Of a stretch of DNA of 64,000 nucleotides, positions 34,001 through 46,483 are shown piece by piece. Every line of letters begins with the position of its first letter. Position 1 is the first letter of the stretch. The position numbers and the translations under genes were made by a program. Below the pieces are notes generated by a model. It saw only the letters and a list, made by a program, of their open reading frames with translations, searched no databases and was not told the origin of the DNA. Source of the stretch: Eurosta solidaginis (lineage: Eukaryota; Arthropoda; Insecta; Diptera; Tephritidae); NCBI RefSeq assembly GCF_040869045.1, contig NC_090323.1, forward strand, positions 269,952,392-270,016,391, given 5' to 3'.

Positions 34001-34840
34001 TATTCTATAAAAGCGAGCAATTACTGGCGTATGCTGATGACATCATCGGCCTAAACACCCGCGCCGTTAGTTCTGCTTACTCCAAACTGGAAAAAGAAGC
34101 GGTAAAGATGGGGTTGATGGTGAATGAGGACAAAACGAAGTACCTGCTGTCATCGAGCAAAGAGTCAGCGCATACGCGCCTTGGCAAACACGCTACTGTT
34201 GGCAGCCATAATTTCGAAATAGTAAAAGACTTCGTTTATTTGGGAACCAGCATCAACACTAGCAACAAAATCAGCTCGAAATCAAGCGAAGAATCACTCT
34301 TGCCAATAAATACTACTTTGGACTAGGTATGCAATTGAAAAGTAAAGTCCTCTCTCGGCAAAAGAAAATCATACTCTAGAAGTCACTTATCGTACCCGTC
34401 CTGCTATTTGGGGCAGAAGCATGGACCATGATAACAGCAGATGAAGCGGCTCTGGGATTGTTCGAGAGAAAAGTTCTTCGAAAGATTTATGGACCTCTAC
34501 GCGTTGGCGATGGCGAGTACCGAAGAAGATTTAACGATGAGTTGTACGAGCTATACGCAGTCCAGCGAATTAAAACGTAGCAGCTGCGCTGGCTAGGCCA
34601 TGTTATGCGAATGAAAGATGACGTTCCGGCCAAGAAAGTGTTTCTATCGGAACCCGCTTATGGAAGCAGAGGTAGAGGGCCCCCACTCCATTGGAAGGAC
34701 CAGGTGGAAAACGATTTAAACTCCCTTGGTGTGACCAATTGGCACCGGTTGGCCGAGAGAAGGAGCGACTGGCACGCCTTGTTGGACGGCCATAACCGTT
34801 TAAATGGTTAAGCGCCAATTAAGTAAATAAGTAATTAAGA
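34001..34840 (+). pseudogene. RTE-like LINE, C-terminal part of RT and 3' tail
   Basis: RT resumes as QLLAYADDI (catalytic motif C) and continues with MGLMVNEDKTKYLLSS, FVYLGTSIN, RRITLAN (reached by a frame change near 34285), FGAEAWTM, LFERKVLRKIYGPLRVGDGE, LRWLGHVMRMKDD and VTNWHRLAERR. The 3' end carries short AAGT-type repeats (34818-34840) instead of poly-A, as RTE LINEs often do. Confidence 0.85.
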
Positions 34841-36189
34841 GGAGCTCGGAAAAATGTTATCTTATTTTAGTGTCCTTTTGAGCTTGGCAGCAATTTTCAA
34901 AATGTCTCAATTTCATAGGTGAAACTAGAAGCATACTTTAAGGGCTACAACTACTTCAGTATACAAATTTGGTATGAAAAATACTTCAGAGCTTACAAGG
35001 ACATTCGAAGAAATATGAAGCTTTTCAAGACAAAAATATTGACCAATGAATTAATGATACTAAAAAACCGAATGTCAAATAAGCAAGCCACAATAGACGT
35101 AGTAAGTTCCGCCTGTATTTAAGAGGAACAAAATATTTTAAAAATTTTCCGAGACGTCAGCTTCAAATTAAGACACGATGTCTTGCAACTTTCTTTTTCG
35201 ACCCACTCTAATGCACACTGTGTGCAATCGGCACCTCCAACCAAGAAGACAACTTGCAAAATATTCATTGGCCATTCATTCAAATCTAGGCAAATGTGAG
35301 AGAGAATAAGGATTGTGAGTGTATGCGGGTATGTAGTTGTGTGTATGTGTGTGTTTGCAAGGGTGGCATTAACTTTGCTGCTATCACCGTTATTGAATAC
35401 AATTGAAAGACAAGTTTTCTGTGAGCTAAGAAACTTTTTATTATTATTCGTAATTGAATTGCACTATTGCAACACGACGAACGAACGAAAAGCATTGTCG
35501 CATTGTTTGTGCTCAGATCGGCTAACAAAACATGCCGTACAAATTAAAAACTCAAATAAACCATTGAAACTTGCAACAGGAAACTGAAACTTTTTTAACT
35601 TCATTTTAAAGTGTATTTTTCCCACATCTGGTGTGTGAAGTATGATTAAAGAGATTTTACCGAGTTTTATTTAAACTCTCTGACAGCTGCCAACGTAGAG
35701 CAATGGCTTTCATTGAAAAGCTTTTCAATAATAGAAACTCAATTTCGTGGATCGAAGCCTTTGCCAGGTAGCGACCAGAATTCGAAACAGCTTTCTGCAG
35801 TCGTCCCTTTTTTCATACTTGAGTAATACTCACAAAAATTTAAAGAAAGGTATCATGTAAGGTCCTTAGTTTGGGCTACCTGCTATGTTTTAGCAGTACT
35901 GAAAATAAAGCGAAAAATATTCGATCATTGCCGACTTACAAAGGTTCGTGTTTACTTTTGCACTGGTTCAGGACTAGTAGTGTTAAAACTTCTTTATAGG
36001 CCTCTTCCACCTCGTGAAAAAAGGCGTGAGTAGGTACCAAGTAATCTTGAAGTTCGATGTTCGAAATTAAAACACAGCAGAGGTTACTCTACCAGAAAGA
36101 AATTATGTCGAGCTTTTTGAGATAAGGTTCGTCGGCTTCTTTTCAGTGGCAACAACCGATGCCGGCAAGTGATTGTTTTGTTATCTGCT
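34841..36189. other. Non-coding stretch
   Basis: A GT-rich patch is at about 35310-35355. Frames at 34919-35122 and 35286-35587 have no recognisable domain. Confidence 0.3.
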
Positions 36190-37010
36190 TGTTATCGATA
36201 GCGAATTATTCTCGTATAGTTATCGTTATCTTAACGGCAATCGACAAATTTTTGATACAAAATCGAAAGCTGTTCGGGAACAAATAAATAATTTTTCCAT
36301 AAAATTACGATAACTTTACGGTAACTTGCTCGCATACTTAATTGGCGCTTAACCGTTTAAACGATTATGGCTGTCCAATAAAACGCACAAGTCGCTCCTT
36401 CGCTGGGTTAACTGGCGCCAATTGGGCACACCAACTTTCCAGCAACACCCGGAAAATAAATCGATAACTTTCCGTTGACAAATTAATAAGTTTTTATAAA
36501 ATATTTTGCATAAATAATGGAAACGATAACATATCGATAACTTTTTGATAACAAATCTGCCAATCGATTTGTATCGATAGCACGCCGATAATGCTCGTAT
36601 AACAAATCAACTTCTTTTCGATCACAAGTCACCAACTTTTTGAAAACAGACTGAAAACAGATAAAAACCTCAAGGAAAACCTATGTTATCCATAGACATT
36701 TTTTAGGACTTCGATCAGAAACCGTTCTTTTATACCACAACGATAACACGCCTATTAAAACCCTATAACTCGTCGATAAGGTAATCATAGCACGTTCATA
36801 ATCCGTCGATAAAAAAACGACTTCCTCGTCGACAATAGACCGTTATCATATCATATTTCGCTTATATCAACGTATGTACGTACATTGTTTTTCACTTTAC
36901 GCTACTACTGTAGTGACTACACTTACGCTTACACTCTATATACTTCGAATACCATACTACATCGAAATACTATGTTCGCGCTTATACTTACCTTACGCTT
37001 ATGTTTTGCA
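36190..37010 (-). repeat. TTATCGA-rich repeat, minus orientation
   Basis: Degenerate TTATCGA units (minus strand) run from about 36190 to 36840. They are followed by the complement of GATATGAGCGAAA-like sequence at about 36855-36870 and a GTA-rich end containing the complement of GCGTAAGTGTAGTC (about 36905-36930). This is the inverse of the layout at 11585-12185. Confidence 0.65.
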
Positions 37011-38428
37011 CTCCGGATGCAACGGATCCTGCGTGCACTACTCAGATATATGATCCTACCTGAGAAGGATAATAATGTCGTCGGAGAAATTTTTGATATA
37101 CTACCATCGTCATCATCAGACAATATCCCAGGATTGTCGACCGCCTCCTCGAGATTGGCATCTGATGCTAGGCATATTAGGAAAATTTCTCGAGTGTTCC
37201 CTAATCCATCGGATTACTTGGGATCTGTTTCCCAAAACACTGGAATAGTTTTCGGCAATCCAGCTTAATCTTGGACAAGCGTGTGGTCGCTCTTTGGCCC
37301 CTGTAAATATCCAAAAGGCATTACAGATCTACGCAAAATATATTTACAGAGAATTTCTTTCGGAACAAAACAAGCAATTCATTCAGTGTCGCAAATCTCA
37401 CGTAAAGCTCGTAGGCCGTACAAATCTCGCAATGGTAAACCAAAAAAACGCTGTGTTTGCTGGTATAAATGAATATGTATTTTAGTCGAATCAACCAAAA
37501 ACGCGTTACTCTATTGAATGATTTTTTATCTTATGCAAGAAAAGATAAGCCCATCATTGACTTCAAGAGTCACACCAAAAGGCGTGCCGTGGGACTTGAC
37601 TAAGGGCAATTTTTACCATCACCAATTAGCGCTATCGGGACAAATTGCCGGATTATAGTGTAAACCTGCTAACCGACATAAAATAGTTTAACATTGCAGC
37701 CAAAACCATTTTTGAATTTTTCATGGAAAGAACATGAAGTAAACTCGTCATATAGAGGTTTTACTTTGGTGGTTAGTATTTGAGGTGAGGGTTTTGTCGG
37801 GTTGATGCTCTGTGCATCAAAAAATTATTTTTGGAAAATATGATACTTAGCAGGTATACACTCCAAGTGGACGAAATGATAATAGAATTCTAAGAGTGCA
37901 CACTTTTTTTTGCAAGACTTCCCATATTAGCAATATCCAGCGATACCGGTGATGCAGATTCCGTGGTTACGGATATACACACATGGAAATTTGAACTTTA
38001 TTGTAGGGGCCACACTTCCCTAGTCAATCTACCTTAATTTTCGCAAAACTTAGACATTATCAATACTAATAGCTATGCCAGGTCCTGAAAAATTTTATAT
38101 ATATAGAGATCCCCAACCTCCTTCAAAGAGTTATCTGCATCGTAACACTCGCCAGCTCTACAAGCAGTGCCTTTATCATTACAACAATAACAATGGTGTA
38201 AAAAAGTGTACCTTTCATAGCCAGTGATTGAAAATTTCGTCCTGCTGTAGAGTTTTTTTTTTTGCTATTGCGTCGGCTATAAACATGAACAGAGCATACT
38301 TAGAGCGGAGCCGTAGCATAAAATAGTGATAGCATTTCTTAGGCTCTACTATGAGCAAAGTACTCCAAAAGAAATGCCATTTGTAGTGTGAAGCCGAGAG
38401 CGAAAAAAAAAATTAATTCTGTTGGGCG
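37011..38428. other. Unassigned stretch with an unrecognised open frame
   Basis: A plus frame open to 37268 reads RILRALLRYMILPEKDNNVV.., then a Ser/Asp-rich part (PSSSSDNIPG) and ends GIVFGNPA. It has ordinary amino-acid composition but I recognise no family, and it starts inside the adjacent repeat. Frames at 37281-37485 are likewise unrecognised. This could be a remnant of an element or host exon. Confidence 0.3.
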
Positions 38429-39600
38429 TTGTTTTGCATGACTTCATCTTTTCTCGCGCTATTATTTATCCACAGCAAATGCGCAATGCAACGTGTGAAC
38501 ACAGGCGAGTTTCCCGATGGTCTTGTGGAAGATCTATGCTATAAAGTGAATAGTGATTTGTCTGCTGTATTGTCCTGGGCGCGGAAGAATGATTTATGTT
38601 TGAATGCAGTCAAATCGTGTGCCATGCATATTTCCAAAAGCGGTATAAATCCAAACGACATTCCGCCTGTGTGCATTGGTACATCTTCCTTTGTAATCAC
38701 TGATAAAGTAAGGAACCTCGGGTTTATAATAAATAATAAGCTTAGCTGCTGTGATCATATCAATAAATTAATTAGCAATGTCTGTGTTATTCTGCGTAGG
38801 TTAAGATCTTCTGCAGCATTTACCCCACAGGAAACACGCCGAAAACACGCCCTCCAATTAATTGTACCTCATTTCACATATGCAGAAATAGTCTATAGCA
38901 AACTTGACTCACAATATATTAACAAGGTGAATGTAGCCTTCAATAATGTAACGAGGTATGTTTATGACATAAGCCGTTATAGTCATATATCACCATGGCG
39001 TGGCAAAATTCTTGGCTGTAGCATTATGCAATATTTGGCCGCAAGAAACTGCATTTTCGTATACAAGCTGTTAGAGTGGAAAACCCATAAATATCTGTAT
39101 GACAAGCTTCAAGTAACCAGATATCAGAGACTCAATACCTTAGTAATTCCCAGACATAGTACACTAGCAACCAGCTGAATGTTTTTCATTAGCGCTATTA
39201 AAATGTGGAACATGATTCCAGAAAGTGTTAAAGCTCGTTTGAATAGACACAACTTTAAAACGGAAATAAACATACATTTTTGTGATCTGGCCTTTTGACT
39301 ACATACCAATTACTGCCAATATCTTCCTTTTTCTTTTCTCTCGTCTTCTATTTTCAAAACTTCCTTTACTATCTGTCTTATTTCCTATTTTCATTTATTA
39401 AATTATATTAGTATTAAGCGTTACATTTTTTACATAAATTTGTTATTATTATGTTTTATTACTAGATATTAATTATTAATTTTCCAACTATTGTTAGAAT
39501 AAGATAATATACATATAAAAGACCTATTAGTTTTAGTTGTACAAAAATGAAAAAAGAAATAAATTCAAATTCAAATACAAATATTTCAAAATTCTAGTAG
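38429..39600 (+). pseudogene. 3' part of a jockey-superfamily LINE
   Basis: The 249-codon frame (38429-39178) reads VNSDLSAVLSWARKNDLCLN, VRNLGFIINNKLSC, FTPQETRRKHALQLIVPHFTYAE and VAFNNVTRYVYDI. This is the thumb region that follows the catalytic core of jockey-type LINEs. After a TGA at 39176-39178 the homologous end continues in the same frame (IKMWNMIPESVKARLNR.NF) to 39297. The 3' end has AATAAA and an ATTCAA-type simple repeat (39560-39585). YADD and everything upstream are missing. The TGA makes the frame a near-intact pseudogene. Confidence 0.75.
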
Positions 39601-40859
39601 GTCACTTCCCCCACACCACAAACATGAACAGCCGTTTTAACAAAATACACTGATTGGAGTTTTAGAGAGTAAATATTAAAATTCTGAACAGATTAGCTGA
39701 ATAAAAAATGTACCAATAATTGTTAAATAATAAATACAGGCAGTGGTAGTTTAACAAATTCTGCTGTGGTGAGTGCTGAATGTGACCTACTAGAGTTTTG
39801 TGAAGCTTGCTTCACACTATTTTTCATTTATGCTCCATCTTATTCTTTCAAAAATCTTTGCTATGCTGCCACCTTGTATCTATCGCTCCGTCATGCACTA
39901 CAAATACATTTCGTTTGGAATTTCTATTCTGCTATTTGCTCTAAAACACGACGTAGCAGAGCATACATTTCTATGCAACGGCTTTGCTCTATGCTCTGTT
40001 CATGTTCAGAGCCGGAGCTTCCGTTGCTACTGCCATTCTGGAGTAGCAAATGCAAATTTTGTTCATAGCATTTTAAATTTCTTTAGACACGTGAAAGAAT
40101 CTTTACGAAAATTTTTAAAACGTATGAAAACTTTTAACGACTCTCCAAGTACAAAATGCATTCGAAAGCGTACAAATAAATACTTTTCTTTTATTAGAGG
40201 AGCGTGATAGCATTTTATAACAATATTTAAAAATATTTAAATTTTTGCATACCTAGAAGAATAGCCAGTATGTACAGTTCAATTGCTTCATAGGAATGCC
40301 TTGTTTAGTATGGCCCATTGAGTTATCCATAAAACCAAACCGTGACCAAACTGCATACAACGCTGCCGTATGCATTTAATGGTGGCTCCGCCACAGTAAA
40401 GACGCAATCAAATCTAACTCACGTCTTGGGAGCGTCATAAAATATTAATTTATTTGGTTTATTGCAGGCTTCGATTTTAAAATAAGTACGTTTTCATACA
40501 TTTTTACATATACCTAACTAGAGGTACTAAGTGCATAGCCCTAGAATAAGTATTTAAAATGTTAACTGTACTTGCCACATATGCAAGGCATTCAAATTTA
40601 ACTTTTTCATATTGAATAAAGTTTCATTTCTGTTCATGAGTTATTTTTAAGCCATCGCTCGCCTCGTTAAGTGCATATGACGCATTTGGTATTCTAGAAA
40701 TGTATGACAGATGTAGACCACAGGTAATTTATAACATTCGTAACTCGCAGATTTACGAGAGTTTCGCTTTTAATAAATCAACTATGTTTTCTGTTAAACT
40801 AAATTTTAACCAAGGAATGTAAAATAAAAGAATGGAAAGGAAGATGTGTTATAGGTGTG
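39601..40859. other. Non-coding stretch
   Basis: Overlapping frames at 39766-40207 look like chance openings. No repeat borders were seen. Confidence 0.3.
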
Positions 40860-41260
40860 TCGTAGACGAGGTATAGACAAGCTATCCATCTGTCATCGAA
40901 ATGTTATAAATTTGCTGCAGATAACAAGGGCTGCCGACGAGCTATCGGTTTTTTATCGAATTATTATTAAAAATGCCTCGAAAAGCTATTGATGTGTTAA
41001 AAAATCGCAAAGTTATAGATTTGTTGTCGGATTCTTACCAATTTGTTACCGAAATATATAGATCTATTATCAAAAATCTATCTGGAAGCTACCTAAAATT
41101 TATCAATGCGTTATCAAAAATGTATCGATTAATCATCGAAAAGTTAACGATTATTTGTCGAAAAGTTATCGATATATGATCAAAAAGTATTCGCTTCGTT
41201 ATCGAAAGCTCATAATTTATTATTGGTACGTTACCAATTTTTTACCGATCTGTTATGATT
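40860..41260 (+). repeat. TTATCGA-rich repeat, plus orientation
   Basis: It starts GTAGACGAGGTATAGACAAG, shared with 30060-30140, then runs through units such as ATCGAAAAGTTAACGATT. The 68-codon frame at 40973-41179 is a by-product of the repeat. Confidence 0.65.
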
Positions 41261-42060
41261 TTTTTGGGAAACGGTCAAAAGTCTAAAATCAAAATTCTGA
41301 AGTCAAAATTCCGGAATCAAAATTCTGGGTCGACAAAATTCTGGAAGTCAAAATTCCGGAATCATGGCATGGCGTAGCCAGTGTTGGATCGGCTAACGGT
41401 TATTTTTTAAAGTCCGGCCGAAGCTCGCCTACGCAGAAGGACATCACCGTGGCGGTAGCCACAGTTATACCACACACCCGGACTTGGCATGGCGTAGCCC
41501 AGGGTTATTTTTTATAAACGCGGCCGAAGGCCTCCTATGCAGAAAAATCTTCTACGCAGAATTACTGTGCATGGCGCAGCCGGTGTTGGATCGGCTTTTT
41601 CCAGAATATTGACTTCCTAATATTGATTTCCGGTGTTTCGACTTCCGCATTATGAATGCAGAATTTCCAAAAAAGCAGAATTTTGACCCCAACCCGATTT
41701 TTTTAACTGATGGATCGGTAGATGGTGGATCGGTGACTCATGTCGATGTCCAAAAGAATTTATAAATGATGAGCCGATACCAATTTCCTGGTTAAGTTTG
41801 TTACCTAAACGGTGGATCCTTAAATGGCGAATTGGTGACTAAACAGCCGATGGATCGGTGAAGGATCAGTCTATGTTTACGGAAACTGGTGCATTGCTGG
41901 ATTGTGAGCCGAGGACAAACAACCGTTAGATTGGTGAATAGGGAATAGCGAGGAGAAGGGAAGTGTACTAAGGTGAGTCGATTTGTATGGACGAAAGTTA
42001 ACCGATATCGCGCCATCGATTTTTGGATAGTTTTTGGGCTCAGGAAAAAAAGTTCCACTA
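41261..42060. repeat. Region of short dispersed motifs (TCAAAATTC, GGCATGGCGTAGCC, GATCGGTGA)
   Basis: Motifs related to GTCAAAATTCCGGAATC recur at 41290-41365. GGCATGGCGTAGCC occurs near 41365 and 41485, and GTGTTGGATCGGCT near 41382 and 41587. GGATCGGTGA-like units follow at 41715-41870. It may be part of the adjacent TTATCGA element or a separate decayed array. Confidence 0.5.
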
Positions 42061-43116
42061 CGCATACCCAAAAAAATAAATGTAGAGCCTGCGAAATTTC
42101 ATTTTAAAAATTCTTCTAAATCTCCATAAAAGAATTTTTTTTCAAAAAACTGCATTTACCATCGCCTTTAGCGCATGAATTCACTTGGGACTACGCCAAT
42201 TGACACAAAAAAAATACATAAAAAATTATTTGGAGCCTTGAAAATTAAAAAAAATGCATAAAAAATCGAAAAAATCGATGAAATTTCGCAGGTGCTTATA
42301 TTCAGTGCCTGCTGACACAGCGCAAGGTGATTTAACTATGATTTCCACCGCTGTGAAACCTTGGAGGACCCGACTAACTGGCAGCATATACCTACACATG
42401 ACGTTTAGATAATGATCATACCATGAGTGGAGTGTCTGTCAGCCCACATCTCACTGATGAACGAGGCGCTTAAACTCATTCACCTAAGTTATGCTGAACC
42501 CTTCCGTCTTCATGTATCTTTGAGGCGAAATATGAGCAGTAACATAATTCACCATAGCCCCGTGGTGAAACGTAGCCTCCATTCTCTGTTTTTTATTGGT
42601 ATTTAAATAGTGAGGAAATATTTTAGCTCAACAGTCACATTTAGAAAATACCAGACCAGTTCATACGCTATGCCAACATTGTTATGTATGTGGATTTCTA
42701 AAATTGGATGTCGTTTTTGTGAAAGACTCGCGAAATATATGTTCGCAGTCAATTTGATGGCACCGATCTAAATAACTTTCTTGGTGTGTCGACTGTGGCA
42801 CATCCAAATGCATTCAGAATTTGCAGTAAAATTGGCACATGCGACATGTGATGCTTTCCGTTTTGTTGTTGTTGTTGCAGGGCTCATTGACGACATCGGT
42901 TGCTTCACATGTGTTGCATGTATGCCAGTGCACCGCTCGTAGCTCCAACTTCCTCTGCCATTTGTGTCCCGATGCATTGGAATGTGATGGTGGCAGCCAT
43001 AGCGACCGCAACCACAACCGCATACCCAGACATACAGACAAAGCGACAGACAGATATGCTTCCACGGTACTGGTCGACGTATTTTTTAAATGCACCAGCA
43101 GAAATTTTTTTGCATG
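42061..43116. other. Non-coding stretch
   Basis: Contains a (TTG)n patch at about 42863-42878. A 96-codon frame at 42839-43129 is discussed under rejected items. Confidence 0.3.
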
Positions 43117-43128
43117 TTTATGTTTTTA

Positions 43129-43447
43129 AATTGCGACCGCCATGGTGTGGTGGTAGCGTGCTCCGCCTACCACACCGAAGATCCTGGGTTCACGCCCCGG
43201 GCAAAGCGATATCAAAACTTTAGAAACAGTTTTTTCAATTAGAAGGGAATTTTTCTAAGCGGCGTCGCTCCTTTGCAAGTACTCCGAGTGTATTTCTACC
43301 ATGAAAAGCTTCTCAGTGAACTGCCTTGCAGATCCCGTCCCGCCAATTTGTAGGAAAAGATAAAAAGGAGCAAGCCGCGAATTGCAAGAGAAGCTGGGCC
43401 TTAAAACTCTGCGAAGAATATCGCGCCTTACATTTATTTATTTTATT
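43129..43447 (+). mobile_element. tRNA-derived SINE (complete copy, 319 bp)
   Basis: The tRNA-like head GCCATGGTGTGGTGGTAGCG holds an A-box-like stretch, and GGGTTCACGCCCC is a good B box. The body includes TTTTTCTAAGCGGCGTCGC and ACCATGAAAAGC. The 3' end GCGAAGAATATCGCGCCTTA leads into a T/A-rich tail. Direct repeats TTTATGTTTTTA flank it (43117-43128 and 43448-43459). Confidence 0.88.
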
Positions 43448-43959
43448 TTTATGTTTTTAGATTTTTTGTTTGTTTACCTTGTTGTCGTCTGTTCACAGCC
43501 GCAACACTCATCGTTGGGAGTTAATTGCAAATTCACTGTGCTGTCACTTCGGTTGATAGGCCTGGCGCTTGACAGATTGATATGACAGTATGTAAACATA
43601 ATTTAGATATGCAAAATTGCAAGGCTTTGTCGCATTTTTCTAGAGCTTCGGGAGTTTTGCAATAATGTACAGAAGTCGGTGATATGTTAATAGTGAAACT
43701 CATTGGTCGTGCGTAATCACGATAAATCGGTCCCAAAAATTTACGTGGAGCAAAGGCCTAATGGAAAATTTATAATTTGGGGCCCTCACTTCGTTTTACG
43801 AATTGGAACTACTAACAGTGCGACTTCCCGTAAATAAGCGATACAACAATCCGATATTAAAAATTATTTTTATTTCAGGCTTCACGAAGGTTATGGGTCG
43901 TTGTCACCCACGAAATGACAGGCCTTGGTCAAATATCAGAAACGATGACCTGGTAACCC
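43448..43959. other. Non-coding stretch
   Basis: Short frames only, none with a domain. Confidence 0.3.
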
Positions 43960-44480
43960 ATGTTTAGAGAGTGCTTAGATCAAGGAGGCTCCACACTTTT
44001 CTTCTCCCCTGATCACACAAGCTTATGAAACATAGCCTGCGGCGATAGTCCTAGATTGCACCTCTTAAGTACGGCTGCAAACCTGGTAAATCTAAAGTAG
44101 AGCAAATTTTTGCTATGCCACGATTTGAGAAAACAACGTGAAAGAAATGGCACACATCACCACGGCGTCGATTTTAAGGTTGCCTTCGACGCAGAATGAC
44201 ATTGTGCAACGCCTCCAGCTTAGTCAGCACTTTGAGGGATTCCTCCGAGCCGATCGAAACTAAAAGAAAATAATATTAGAAATAAAGCGGAGAATTACTT
44301 TTGGCAACAAATGTTACTTTAGATAATGGGTAATTCAGAAATAAAGTCCTATGAGATATGTACCAACATAGTCCAGCGAATTAAGACACAGATGCTCCGG
44401 CTTAGGAGGTATTCAGCCACCTGTCCGGCGAGGCAGAGGAAGAGGGAATCCCGCGCGGCGTACAACGTCTAAGCCATGCT
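43960..44480 (+). pseudogene. Internally deleted RTE-like LINE remnant
   Basis: Pieces of the 32735-34840 LINE appear in the same order: GCKPGKSKVEQIF, HHHGVDFKVAFDA (motif A), SEPIETK, RRITFGN and VQRIKTQMLRL. Between them most of RT, including YADD, is deleted. Confidence 0.65.
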
Positions 44481-45008
44481 TTTATTCATCCCAGGAAGGC
44501 AACAAAATTTCTAGCCCTAATTTTGTAGCTGTTCATGTGCAAAGTATGAAAAATAAGAAAGAAATGGTAGCTTTGAGGTTTGGGGGAAGTCAGAGTTTTC
44601 TGGTAGTACTCTGGATACATCCAGTCCCGGTTTAACCTGATTCCATTAATGTTCATCATTATTTGTCCATGGTTGCTCGCTACCAGTGTTGAGTTCACTA
44701 TGTGGCAGAATTCCTTTTCCGTGGTTGAAACTCGAATAACCCCAAGCAAAGATTGACCATTTGTGCATTATTTAATTCGAGGAGAAGTAAAGTCAAAGAG
44801 TACATTGCTTTACTGTTAACGCCTTTCCATAAGCCCAATCCAGCCGGTGACTAGGACTTAAGGACCATGTCATCATAATCGCACAGCCTGGTACAAGCAT
44901 AGTTATAGCTATTTTAGCTTTTATTTAAACCTTCGTGAGTCCAAAGCACTTGTTTATTATTGAGCCAGTGTATCTACATATATATTTAATGATCGAAATT
45001 TAGGTGGA

Positions 45009-45240
45009 TACCCAAAAAACATATTTGTCAATTCTCTGTTTGAGATACATTTGAGAATTAGTCCATTTCTCACATTTCAAACGTTAGTTTTCAAATGCAT
45101 TTCAAATAACCGTTGATAGCATTCTCAAGCTAAAAGGCACATTTTTAATATGGAATTTTTCCTGATTTTCAAATTGAGAATTATTGTATTCTCAACATTT
45201 TCTCAAACGAGAATAAAGCGGAACCAAATGGAATCCACAG
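45009..45240. repeat. Related CTCAAA/TTTGAG-rich fragment
   Basis: The start TACCCAAAAAACA and interior TTTGAGATACATTTGAGAATT and TTCTCAAACGAGAATAA resemble the element at 45478-46546. No right-hand border was found. Confidence 0.45.
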
Positions 45241-45714
45241 TTGTGCCGTTAAGCAAATTTATTAGATTTATGCATAATGTAGTACAATATTACTTAGGCC
45301 CGGTTTTTGAGTACGAGTTCAACTCAGTTTGTCAGTTAAACTTCGCTTAAACTTATTCTGCAGTTTTTCAGTCTACTTTAACTGAAGTTAAGCTAAGCTT
45401 AAGCGGCCGATTTGCCAGGGTTAAACTCTAGTTAACCTATCAGTTATTTGCGTTCGTACGAAATGGCGTCGAATATACCCAACAAGCATTTGGGTTTGAG
45501 TACCATTAGAGCTCATGTTGATAACTAGGCATACTTCTAAAATCTCAAGAGTTGTTTCGAAACAGTGGCTCAATTCGAGAATCACAGCGTACTCAGCAAA
45601 AGCGGGAACTTTTTATAAAGCAAAATATGTTTTTACTTAAGTTGAAAAAATGTAATTAACAACTTGTGGTTCTCTAACTGGACTCAAATGTAAGATTCAA
45701 TGATGTTGATGTAG

Positions 45715-45768
45715 GGTATTCGCTGTGGTAGGCGGAGCACGCTACCATAACACCACGGCGGCCGCCTG
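45715..45768 (-). repeat. SINE head fragment
   Basis: The complement reads GGCGGCCGCCGTGGTGTTAT followed by GGTAGCGTGCTCCGCCTACC. This is the 5' tRNA-like part of the SINE family, without body or tail. Confidence 0.75.
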
Positions 45769-46130
45769 TATAATTTATTCTTGATTATTATGATTGATTA
45801 ACTTCACTCAATAAAACGCTTGTTTATATTTCCAGCTAAAGTATGCAAATTAGAGATAGACGAATTATCAAGGGCACTATCGACGACAATATCTCAAACC
45901 ATTCTCAAATTGAAAAACATCGTTTGAGAAAAAGTTGAGAGAATATTTAGCTTCAAATGATTAATAATGCTGAATATCAAACTGAGAATTAATTTTATCT
46001 CAAACATTTGAGTGAAAAAAAATTTCAAGTATGTCTCAAATTATTCTCAAGTTGAATATCGACGTTTGAGAAAAAGTCGAGAAAATATTTCGTTTCAAAT
46101 GATAAATAATGTTGAATATCAAACTGAGCT

Positions 46131-46483
46131 TGGCGGCCACCGTGGTGTGATGGTAGCGTGCTCCGCCTACCACACCTTATGCCCTGGGTTCACACCCCTG
46201 GCAAGCAACATCAAAATTTTAGAAATAAGGTTTTTCAAGTAGAAGAACCTTTTTCTAAGCAGGGTCGCCCCTAGGCAGTGTTTGGCAAGCCCTCCGAATG
46301 TATTTCTGCCATGAAAAGCTCTCAGTGAAAACTCATCTTGCCTTGCAGATGCCGTTCTTAGTCGGCATAAAATATGTAGGTCCCGTCCGGCCAATGAAGA
46401 GGAGCACGACGCAAATTGGAAGAGAAGCTCGGCCTAAAATCTCTTCGGAGGTTATCGCGCCTTATATTTATTTTTTTATTTTT
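46131..46483 (+). mobile_element. tRNA-derived SINE (complete copy) nested in a tandem unit
   Basis: The A-box-like TGGTGTGATGG is at 46143-46153 and the B box GGTTCACACCC at about 46188-46198. Conserved body and 3' GGTTATCGCGCCTTATATTT follow. Perfect 11-bp duplications ATCAAACTGAG lie at 46120-46130 and 46484-46494. It is about 35 bp longer than the 43129 copy because it keeps TTGCCTTGCAGATGCCG and GTCGGCATAAAATATGTAGG segments partly lost there. Confidence 0.92.

Noticed and set aside
36885..37268. 127-codon frame considered as a host exon
   Set aside because: It begins inside the TTATCGA-family repeat, has no recognisable domain and no convincing splice sites. It is kept only as an unassigned stretch.
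42839..43129. Signal-peptide-like, cysteine-containing 96-codon frame
   Set aside because: The Leu run comes from a (TTG)n microsatellite, the minus strand is equally open over the same region, and the frame ends at the SINE border. I recognise no secreted family.
43129..43215. Possible tRNA gene (good B box and D-arm-like sequence)
   Set aside because: The same sequence recurs as the head of a dispersed family with target duplications and LINE-like tails, and no acceptor-stem pairing is evident. It is a SINE head, not a tRNA gene.
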